Source of the DNA: an uncultured Campylobacter sp.
Lineage (GTDB): Bacteria; Campylobacterota; Campylobacteria; Campylobacterales; Campylobacteraceae
Assembly (NCBI RefSeq): GCF_937997595.1
Contig: NZ_CALKTS010000283.1
Location: 1 to 8,242 of the forward strand
DNA length: 8,242 nt
Direction of reading: 5' to 3'
Below are positions 1 through 5,502 of this stretch, one piece after another; position 1 is the first letter of the stretch, and each line of letters opens with the position of its first letter. The position numbers were made by a program, and so were the translations under genes. Below the pieces are notes generated by a model. It did not search any database and was not told the DNA's origin. It saw nothing but the letters and a program-made list of their open reading frames with translations.

Positions 1-196
1 ATAGTCCGCGCACAAGCAAGTTTATTTCGTCCGCTTACCTCAAAAACGCTCAAGCTCCATTTTTAAAATTTACGCCTCAAGCGGACTTAAGATATTTTAC
101 AAACGGCATAATCTGTTTTGAAGCACACCCGATAAGACATATATAAAGCGAGTAAATTTAAGAATTTAGTGCGAGGCTCGGCTCGCGATTTAAATT

Positions 197-691
197 TTAT
201 CTTCTGCCCTCTTTTTTAGCCCTGACCGCCTCATAAAGCTCGTCGATCGAGGTCGCGGACGAGCCAGAGTATTTCTGCGCCGCTCGCATAGTCTTTTTGC
301 CCCACTTACCGTCGATTGCCACGTCGTAGCCACCGAACATCAGACTGCGTTGGATATAATAGACTTTATCTTGCTGCGTCATATTTTGTTGCTTCTGCAC
401 TTCGCGCTCAGCATCTTTTGCCTGCTCACTTTTATAAACAGCATCAGCCGTAAAGTATGCTAGCACTAAAGCTCCAGCGATCGGAACGACAAGGGTAACA
501 AATCTATTATTTACGTTAGAAGTCAAGCCTTCTAAAAATGCCTTTGCAACGCAAAACACTATAAAAGCAGGAATGGAAGCTATAACGGCATTAAAACCAC
601 CCAAAATGGCTATGACGCCAAAAACGATAACCGCAGCTGCAAACCCATCAAAAGCACCGCTACCAGCAAGGAAGCCTAGGAAAAAATTCAT
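197..691 (-). CDS. Small membrane protein with C-terminal peptidoglycan-binding-like motif
   Basis: Unrecognised 164-residue protein. Hydrophobic stretches at about residues 18-37, 39-53 and 64-83 look like three membrane segments. A charged, Gln-rich stretch follows (87-107). Residues 109-141 then resemble the first repeat of a PG_binding_1 domain: a helix with IQRSL, then GGYDVAIDGKWGKKTMRAAQKY, where the D-G-x-x-G-x-x-T core is the family signature. Positive residues K50 and R63 between segments 2 and 3 would place that loop in the cytoplasm and the C-terminal domain in the periplasm, where cell-wall contact is possible; this topology is inference. The ATG at 691 has only a weak ribosome site (AAAGAT). 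The gene lies 97 bp downstream of the 98-residue gene on the same strand, with a set of inverted repeats in the gap. It contains no AAATTT hexamer, unlike most of the window. The ORF is well supported; the domain call is moderate and rests on a single half-domain. Confidence 0.72.
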   Translation of the reverse strand: MNFFLGFLAGSGAFDGFAAAVIVFGVIAILGGFNAVIASIPAFIVFCVAKAFLEGLTSNVNNRFVTLVVPIAGALVLAYFTADAVYKSEQAKDAEREVQKQQNMTQQDKVYYIQRSLMFGGYDVAIDGKWGKKTMRAAQKYSGSSATSIDELYEAVRAKKEGRR

Positions 692-716
692 AATCTATCT
701 TTTAAAATTTAAGTAA

Positions 717-755
717 TGTAATTCTCCAAAATTTAAATTTAATCGGAGAATTACA
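717..755. repeat. Perfect 11-bp inverted repeat upstream of the 164-residue gene
   Basis: TGTAATTCTCC at 717-727 is the exact reverse complement of GGAGAATTACA at 745-755, with a 17-nt AT-rich spacer. It ends 25 bp before the ATG at 691, so it lies where an operator or a 5' leader hairpin of that gene would be. It could also be a second hairpin after the terminator of the upstream gene. The symmetry is directly visible; its role is not known. Confidence 0.6.
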
Positions 756-781
756 AAATTTCTCCGCCAGTGAACGGCGGA
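755..781 (-). terminator. Probable rho-independent terminator of the 98-residue gene
   Basis: Seven bases after the stop codon of the 98-residue gene, the minus-strand RNA can form a GC-rich stem, TCCGCC/GGCGGA (positions 776-781 and 763-768), with a 7-nt loop. It is followed by GAAATTTTG, a short U run. The stem is only 6 bp and the U run is interrupted, so termination may be partial. The 3' arm can also pair with downstream bases (see findings). Confidence 0.5.
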
Positions 782-788
782 ATATAGA

Positions 789-1085
789 CTATTTAACGTG
801 CTTCATAGTCCTATGAAATCGCGGACTGTGATCTCGCGCCATAAAAAAAGAACTAATTACGCCTATAACTCCTACAGCTATAACAATGTAAAATACGGTA
901 TCACTATTCTTAGTAAGAGCTCCCGCAAACCAAAGCCAAACTATAGAAATAAGAAGCGTCTTTATCCAAGGTCTGCTATAAGAGATCTCCGCCTGGCACC
1001 CACCGCATACGATTGCTCCGTATTTGATGTCGTCTTTGCCACAAAATGGGCACATTAAATGATCCGGATATTCATTCTCTGCCAT
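789..1085 (-). CDS. Zinc-ribbon protein with two membrane segments
   Basis: Unrecognised 98-residue protein. Residues 12-15 (CPFC) and 27-30 (CGGC) form two CxxC knuckles 11 residues apart, the pattern of a short N-terminal zinc ribbon. Hydrophobic segments follow at about 42-58 and 64-83, and the C-terminal tail is basic and His-rich (RFHRTMKHVK). The ribbon and the tail would lie on the same side, probably the cytoplasm. This layout is widespread in small bacterial proteins of unknown function, so I assign none. The ATG at 1085 follows an AAAGGAG ribosome site at ideal spacing, and a TATAAT element lies about 30 bp upstream, so the gene probably has its own promoter after the rpsR hairpin. 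It contains no AAATTT hexamer. An antisense ORF over it (798-1058) is a shadow. Confidence 0.8.
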   Translation of the reverse strand: MAENEYPDHLMCPFCGKDDIKYGAIVCGGCQAEISYSRPWIKTLLISIVWLWFAGALTKNSDTVFYIVIAVGVIGVISSFFMARDHSPRFHRTMKHVK

Positions 1086-1114
1086 AATTTCTCCTTTGAA
1101 AAAATATAGGTGGA

Positions 1115-1120
1115 ATTATA
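1115..1120 (-). promoter_or_regulatory. Predicted sigma70 -10 element of the 98-residue gene
   Basis: On the minus strand this reads TATAAT, a perfect -10 hexamer, at the end of an alternating TA tract (to about 1128). Transcription would start near 1107-1109, giving a leader of about 23 nt that holds the AAAGGAG site before the ATG at 1085. No clear -35 is seen, which is usual for Campylobacter sigma70 promoters. Confidence 0.45.
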
Positions 1121-1171
1121 TATATATAAGAGCGAGCTTAAATTTTAAAATTTAGAGTTTAAAATAGGGGG

Positions 1172-1200
1172 AATTTTAGCGGCTTTGTACCGCTAAAATT
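1172..1200 (-). terminator. Strong hairpin closing the rpsF-ssb-rpsR operon
   Basis: AATTTTAGCGG (1172-1182) and CCGCTAAAATT (1190-1200) form a perfect 11-bp stem with a 7-nt loop. The stem begins at the last base of the rpsR stop codon. A GC core flanked by A/T pairs is typical of terminators. However, the minus-strand 3' flank is AAAATTCCCCC and not a clean U run, so it may work as a 3' protective hairpin or a weak terminator. Confidence 0.6.
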
Positions 1201-1460
1201 TAAAGATTTTCGAATGGATTTACGACCACGTCTTTGCGATCGACAATGTAAGGTATAAGGGCTGCTTGGCGCGCGCGCTTGATAGCCTTTTCTACCATCT
1301 CTTGGTATTTTTTGCTGGTGCCGGTTAAGCGACGTGGCATAATCTTAAAGCGCTCGCTTAGGCAGTGCTTTAGCAGCGCCGTGTCCTTATAATCGATAAA
1401 TTCGATCTTTGCTTCCGTAAATTTGCAATACTTTCTAGTATATTTTCTCTTATCTGCCAT
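1200..1460 (-). CDS. rpsR: 30S ribosomal protein S18
   Basis: Ribosomal protein S18, 86 residues, a normal length. S18 binds S6 and 16S rRNA in the platform of the small subunit. The family signature is clear: a basic N-terminus (KRKYTRKYC), the central FKIMPRRLTGTSKKYQ block (about residues 38-53), and the helix AIKRARQAALIPY (59-71). The ATG at 1460 has an AAGGAAAA ribosome site. The gene is the last of rpsF-ssb-rpsR, 13 bp after the ssb stop, so it is almost certainly co-transcribed with its binding partner S6. It ends at the hairpin 1172-1200. It has cysteines C12 and C33 but no CxxC pair, so it is not an obvious zinc-binding version. Confidence 0.97.
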   Translation of the reverse strand: MADKRKYTRKYCKFTEAKIEFIDYKDTALLKHCLSERFKIMPRRLTGTSKKYQEMVEKAIKRARQAALIPYIVDRKDVVVNPFENL

Positions 1461-1473
1461 GATTTTTCCTTAA

Positions 1474-2067
1474 TTAAAATGGGATCGTGTCGTTGCCGTC
1501 ATCGTATTTATCGGCATCGACGTCGACTTCCGGAATCGTGCTTTCGTAACTCTGCTCTTTTTGTTTAGGCGCGTTGTAATCGTTTTTTGCGCCTCTAGAA
1601 TTTGAGTTTTGTCTATTAGCATAGCTATTTCCGCCGCCGTAATTACCGCCGCTAGAATTTCCTCCGCCGTAGCCGCCGGAGCTTCCGCCATAATTGCCGC
1701 CCTCGTAATTACCGCCTTGATTATAGCCGCCGCTTCCACCTTGATTGCTTCCTAGCATCTCCATCGTATCTACGCTAATGGAGTGCTTGCTTCGGTTCTG
1801 TCCGTTTTGATCCTGCCACTGATCTAGCTTTAAGCGGCCTTCGATCAAAATTTTACTGCCTTTTCGCAAGTATTGGTTTGCGATCTCGGCCGTGCGACCG
1901 AAAAAATCTATGTCTATAAAGCACGTTTCTTCGCGTTTCTCGCCGTTTGAGCTATTGTATCTGCGCGTGACGGCGATGCCGGTTTTACCTACGGCGGTGC
2001 CCGTTTGCAGATATCTAAGCTCGATATCTCGGGTCAAATTACCTACCAAAACTACTTTATTGAACAT
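1474..2067 (-). CDS. ssb: Single-stranded DNA-binding protein
   Basis: SSB, 197 residues. It coats single-stranded DNA in replication, recombination and repair and recruits partners through its C-terminal tip. The OB fold is at 1-105: MFNKVVLVGNLTRDIELRY, then the T-A-V-G-K-T-G-I-A-V strand, then DIDFFGRTAEIANQYLRKGSK, and GRLKLDQWQDQNGQ. An unusually Gly/Asn/Tyr/Ser-rich linker spans about 107-160. The tail is acidic and ends NDTIPF, where the last three residues IPF match the conserved DIPF-type tip but Thr replaces the usual acidic residue. The ribosome site AAAGGA overlaps the rpsF stop codon (TAAAGGA), and only 10 bp separate the genes, suggesting translational coupling. The rpsF-ssb-rpsR order is conserved in many bacteria. 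Confidence 0.97.
   Translation of the reverse strand: MFNKVVLVGNLTRDIELRYLQTGTAVGKTGIAVTRRYNSSNGEKREETCFIDIDFFGRTAEIANQYLRKGSKILIEGRLKLDQWQDQNGQNRSKHSISVDTMEMLGSNQGGSGGYNQGGNYEGGNYGGSSGGYGGGNSSGGNYGGGNSYANRQNSNSRGAKNDYNAPKQKEQSYESTIPEVDVDADKYDDGNDTIPF
1625..1747 (-). repeat. Gly-rich tandem repeat DNA in the ssb linker
   Basis: The DNA encoding residues of about 107-148 is made of degenerate short units containing CCGCC and GTAATTA on the plus strand, giving GGNYGGG-like peptide repeats (for example GGNYEGGNYGGSSGGYGGG). Such repeats vary in copy number between strains. All units are in frame. Confidence 0.7.
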
Positions 2068-2077
2068 ATTTTATCCT

Positions 2078-2491
2078 TTATTCGCCCTCTTTGGCTGCTT
2101 CTTCAGGCTCTTTTGGCTCTACCGGCGCTTTTGGCTCGCGCTCTTTTTTCGCAGGGCTTAGTTTGATACCTTTGCTTAGCTTGTCCCAAGCGGAAATTTC
2201 ACGCTTAGTCTCATATTTGACGGTCAAAAATCTAATGATATCTTCGGTGATACGCAGATTTCTAACAAGTTCGGAGATCAAACTCGGTTCGGCTTTAAAA
2301 TAGATTACGAAATAAACTCCGCGCTCATATTTGTCGATCTTATAGGCAAGCTTTCTAGCGCCCATTTCGATCACGGAAGCGATCTCTCCGCCATTTTTGG
2401 TTATGATTTCTTTGACGAAATCGACTTTTGTTTTAACTTCATCGTCGGTAAGCGTGGGCTTAACGATGAATAAAACCTCGTAGTTTCTCAT
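2078..2491 (-). CDS. rpsF: 30S ribosomal protein S6
   Basis: Ribosomal protein S6, 137 residues. It pairs with S18 on the small-subunit platform. The core is at about 1-95: MRNYEVLFIVKP at the N-terminus, the MGARKLAYKIDKYERGVYFVIYF strand region, and the ISELVRNLRITEDIIRFLTVK helix and strand. Residues 96-137 are a charged Lys/Glu/Pro-rich extension ending KEGE, a low-complexity tail longer than the core family needs and probably disordered. The ATG at 2491 has an AAGGAG ribosome site at 6 nt. It is the first gene of rpsF-ssb-rpsR and follows holA by 84 bp, a gap that probably holds a promoter and leader. No AAATTT hexamer occurs in the gene, which may reflect strong expression. Confidence 0.97.
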   Translation of the reverse strand: MRNYEVLFIVKPTLTDDEVKTKVDFVKEIITKNGGEIASVIEMGARKLAYKIDKYERGVYFVIYFKAEPSLISELVRNLRITEDIIRFLTVKYETKREISAWDKLSKGIKLSPAKKEREPKAPVEPKEPEEAAKEGE

Positions 2492-2575
2492 AAATTCTCC
2501 TTATGGATTTTAGCTCGCAAACGGGGTCTGCGGGCAAGGATTTTGCAAAAAATGCGAAGGGATATTACTAAAATT
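2492..2575 (-). promoter_or_regulatory. Leader and possible promoter of rpsF-ssb-rpsR
   Basis: This 84-bp gap is GC-richer than the other intergenic stretches. A possible -10 (TAATAT on the minus strand, 2562-2567) would give a leader of about 65 nt. In that leader TTGCAAA and TTTGCGA (2542-2548 and 2515-2521) can pair over 7 bp, closing a C-rich 20-nt loop that contains ACCCCG. In many bacteria the rpsF leader binds the S6:S18 complex through a hairpin with an unpaired CCG; this element could be a form of it, but that is inference. The AAGGAG site lies downstream of the stem. Confidence 0.35.
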
Positions 2576-3580
2576 TCACTTAATATTTGCTTTTTGCCCG
2601 AGCGAACTTAGCAGCATGCGCTGCAACCTCAAAAACGATGCAAGCAAAAGCTCGTCCTTCGCTACGTTTTTTTCGCTTTTGAGTTCAAATTCCAAATCGT
2701 TTAAGTGGGCAAAAATTTTATAAAACGTCCGCGTAGAAAAGCTGGTGGCGTAGCGCTGCATCTGTGCGGCTACGGAAGGGGGCGGTTGATAGCCTAAAAC
2801 TGCCTTAAAATCAAATCTGCCGTTTATTTTCACGTAAGCATGCAGGCGAAAAATTCTATAAATCAAGCGGTAGAAATAATTTATCAGCTCCATCTCGTTG
2901 TATCCGCCGCCCAGAGCCATTTTGTAAAAATCTACGCGAAAGTCGCTTAGTCCAAAAATTTTATCGAAAAGCTCGTCGTAGCTTACCTCACTGAGCCCAT
3001 AAACCATCAAATTTACGTTTTGCAGGCTAAGCTCAAGTCCCAGACTTGCAAATTTTTCTATCTCGCTCGCGCTCAGACTCAGGCTTTCGTTGTGGATGGC
3101 GTAGATCCTGCTAAGCGCGGCAGTGTTTGCAAAAAGCCCGCACATCTCGCATTTTTGCGCAAGCAGCGCTATGGCTTCGTTTACGCCCGAGGGTTTGAAA
3201 AACCTCACTTCGTTTCGTTCAAATTCTTTGATAAAATCCGCGCTTACAGAAATTTCGCTATCGTTTAGCTCGTAGATCAGATGGTTATTCGCGTCCGCCT
3301 TGCACAGCGCGATGAGCCTTCGCAGCTCCTCTTTTTTGATGAGCGAGGCGGTTTTGATGTGAAGCGTGTTACTACCGCCGAAAAGCGAGGGCTCCAAGAA
3401 GCTTCGCGCCTGTTCAAAATCATACTCCAAAAAATACAAACTCAAAAAATTATCCGCGGCGTAAATTTGCTTCAATCGCTGCGCGTAAAGCTCGTTTGAA
3501 AAATCGTCTCCGCCGCGCAAAAGCACGAAATTAGGCACCCTTCCGCTTGCGATAAGTCCGTCAAATTCTTTTCTATACAT
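2576..3580 (-). CDS. holA: DNA polymerase III subunit delta
   Basis: Delta subunit of the clamp loader, 334 residues, close to the family's normal length. It opens the beta clamp on DNA. The N-terminal module (about 1-145) has the expected start, with VPNFVLLRGGDDFSNELYAQ in the place of the degenerate nucleotide site of delta, then FFKPSGVNEAIALLAQKC in the second subdomain. The C-terminal collar domain (about 190-330) carries NVNLMVYGLSE, the YFYRLIYRIFRLH helix, and the closing KDELLLASFLRLQ helix. Sequence conservation in HolA is low, and the call rests on this overall layout and on its position after rnr, an order I know from Campylobacter. It shares one base with the rnr stop (TGATG), implying coupled translation, and has no separate promoter that I can see. 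Confidence 0.87.
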   Translation of the reverse strand: MYRKEFDGLIASGRVPNFVLLRGGDDFSNELYAQRLKQIYAADNFLSLYFLEYDFEQARSFLEPSLFGGSNTLHIKTASLIKKEELRRLIALCKADANNHLIYELNDSEISVSADFIKEFERNEVRFFKPSGVNEAIALLAQKCEMCGLFANTAALSRIYAIHNESLSLSASEIEKFASLGLELSLQNVNLMVYGLSEVSYDELFDKIFGLSDFRVDFYKMALGGGYNEMELINYFYRLIYRIFRLHAYVKINGRFDFKAVLGYQPPPSVAAQMQRYATSFSTRTFYKIFAHLNDLEFELKSEKNVAKDELLLASFLRLQRMLLSSLGQKANIK

Positions 3581-5502
3581 CAGATCTTCTTTACCACCCT
3601 GCCTAAGATCACTCCGCTAGCGATGTTTGCGTCCGTAAGCTCCACCAACACGGGCGTTAAAATGTCGCCGGCGAAATTTGAAACCAAAATTTTAGCCCCC
3701 TTCAGCTTGTCGTCGAGCTTTGCGGTGACGGAATTTCCGTTTTCGTCGATGTAGCAGCGGAATTTTTTGCCTAAATTTTCTGCGGCCCAGCGCGCAAATT
3801 TTCGGTCCATAAAATCAAACGCGACCTTGTCCGCTTCGCGCTCTAGCTCATTTAGCCGCGCGCACGTCGCGTCGATGTTTAAAAGCAGGTAATTATAAAA
3901 TTTCTCATCCCCCCTCATCTGAGCCTTTAGCAATCGGTGCAAAATGAGATCGGAATAGCGCCTAATCGGGCTTGTAAAGTGCGTGTAGTTATCAAATCCG
4001 AGCCCGAAGTGCCCGCGCGATTCGGATGCGTACTCGGCTCGCTTTTGAGCCTTGATGATGAGCTTATCAATCTCCTCGCGTATCCCCATAGCATCGGCTT
4101 GCGCTTGGATTTCGCCGATCATCTTAGCAAGATTGCTCTGATACGGCGCGTCGATGCCGAACAGCGCCAGATCGTCAAGCAGAGCGTAAATTTTTTTAAG
4201 CTCCGCCGAGCCATGATTTCTAAAAACGCCCCGCTCGATGCGCGCCGCAGCGGCTTTATTGGCCAGCAGCATACAATCCTCGATGAGCTTGTGCGACGGA
4301 GTGTCGGTCTCAAAGCGGGTGGAGCTTATAAAACCGCACTCATCAAGCGTGATGCGAAGCTCCTTGGTGCGGAAATCAAATCCGCGCTTCAGCCTCGCGC
4401 GGCGCAGGCGCTCGCAAATTTCATTAAGCGGCAAGAGCCAGCTTAAAATTTCAGGCTCGCACGCCTTGCGGGTGCGTAAAATTTCATCGACCTCGTCGTA
4501 ATTGTAGCGGCGCTTTGATCTTATGATCGCTTCGAAAAGCTCCTGCTTTTGCGGGTTTAAATTTTCATCCAAAGCGATCTTAAAAACAAAGGCTAGCCTC
4601 GGCAGATCCGGCATCAACGAGCATATATTTTCGCTAAGCTCGCGCGGCAGCATCGGTACGGATCGGTGCGGGAAGTAGATCGAAAAGCCGCGAAATTTCG
4701 CCTCCTTATCGATCGGCGAGTATTCGCTTACGTATTCGCTCACGTCGGCGATCGCGACGTAAAGCGTGCGCTCTTTTACGTCAAAATAGATCGCGTCGTC
4801 GAAGTCCTTGGCGTCGATGGGATCGATGGTGCAAAAAGGCAGATGCTGCAAATCTACGCGCTGCGGATACAGCGCCTCGTCCACTTCGCTGCCGAAGCTC
4901 GCGGCTTGCTGCTTGCACGCTTCGTTAAATTCGTCGTTTTTATCGTAGATCGCTAAAGAAATTTTCTCATCGACGAAGGGATCGGCTAGGCTTCCGATCA
5001 CCTCGGTGATCTCGTTCGTTAGATTATCGATCTTTAAAAGGGTGCCTGACGGCAGCTGCTTTAGCGATTTTTGCGTGGCTTTGAGCGGATTTGCGAGTCC
5101 GGTTTTGACGTTTACGCCTAAAATTTCGCGCCCGAAGCTTTTGGTATAAACCACGCTCGTTAAGAATGCGGGTTTAACGCACATCAGCACCTTTGCGTGC
5201 AGGCGGGACTTTCTTGAGCTTAAAATTTTTGCTAGGATCAGATCGCCCAGATGCACGCCGCTTAAATATCTGTTTTCGATGATGAGATCAGCTTTGAAGC
5301 GATCGTCGAAGCTTTGCAGATAGCCCGTGCCGTCGCGCGCGATGTCGAGCCTGCCGAAAACATAGCCGTCATTTAGATAGAGCTTGCCCTTATGTGCGCT
5401 GATGGCGCCGATATTTAGGAGGTTGCGCACGAGCTCCTTTTGCTCGCCGCTAAGATCCTTTTCAAATACGCCCGAGTTAAAGGCGCGCAGGAGCTCTTTC
5501 AT
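3580..5502 (-). CDS. rnr: Ribonuclease R (RNB-family 3'-5' exoribonuclease)
   Basis: Hydrolytic 3'-5' exoribonuclease that degrades structured RNA, 640 residues. This is far shorter than E. coli RNase R (about 813) and close to the length I recall for Campylobacter homologues. N-terminal cold-shock-like domains lie at about 40-200 (GYVFGRLDIARDGTGYL marks the first). The RNB catalytic domain follows at about 215-540. The metal-binding run TIDPIDAKDFDDA supplies D227, D233, D235 and D236, matching the four catalytic aspartates of the family. HFTSPIRRYSDLILHR (508-523) holds the conserved catalytic arginine region. The C-terminal S1 part (about 578-640) is short and diverged, and the Lys-rich tail of enterobacterial RNase R is absent. 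The ATG at 5502 overlaps the upstream stop by 4 nt (ATGA). No frameshift is visible and the active site appears intact. Confidence 0.95.
   Translation of the reverse strand: MKELLRAFNSGVFEKDLSGEQKELVRNLLNIGAISAHKGKLYLNDGYVFGRLDIARDGTGYLQSFDDRFKADLIIENRYLSGVHLGDLILAKILSSRKSRLHAKVLMCVKPAFLTSVVYTKSFGREILGVNVKTGLANPLKATQKSLKQLPSGTLLKIDNLTNEITEVIGSLADPFVDEKISLAIYDKNDEFNEACKQQAASFGSEVDEALYPQRVDLQHLPFCTIDPIDAKDFDDAIYFDVKERTLYVAIADVSEYVSEYSPIDKEAKFRGFSIYFPHRSVPMLPRELSENICSLMPDLPRLAFVFKIALDENLNPQKQELFEAIIRSKRRYNYDEVDEILRTRKACEPEILSWLLPLNEICERLRRARLKRGFDFRTKELRITLDECGFISSTRFETDTPSHKLIEDCMLLANKAAAARIERGVFRNHGSAELKKIYALLDDLALFGIDAPYQSNLAKMIGEIQAQADAMGIREEIDKLIIKAQKRAEYASESRGHFGLGFDNYTHFTSPIRRYSDLILHRLLKAQMRGDEKFYNYLLLNIDATCARLNELEREADKVAFDFMDRKFARWAAENLGKKFRCYIDENGNSVTAKLDDKLKGAKILVSNFAGDILTPVLVELTDANIASGVILGRVVKKI

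Noticed and set aside
1..66. Reading frame open from the left edge on the plus strand, ending at TAA 64-66
   Set aside because: Only 21 codons, with no recognisable protein, no visible start and no way to judge beyond the edge. The stretch 1-196 otherwise holds only an 8-bp inverted repeat, GTCCGCTT/AAGCGGAC (29-36 and 79-86), without a U run.
171..186. GCGAG/CTCGC hairpin after the 164-residue gene as a terminator
   Set aside because: Only 5 bp and followed by ACTAAATTC on the minus strand, with no U run; too weak to list.
1470..1739. Second minus-strand frame of 89 codons inside ssb
   Set aside because: It is a frame-shifted reading of the Gly-rich repeat DNA (Ala-rich product) and overlaps a certain gene.
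4182..4188. T-run within rnr as an internal terminator
   Set aside because: It encodes Lys codons on the minus strand and has no adjoining GC-rich stem.
3937..4446. Plus-strand open frame of 169 codons inside rnr
   Set aside because: It is antisense to a well-conserved RNase R coding region and its product has no family features. The same applies to the other plus-strand frames over holA, rnr and the HDOD gene.
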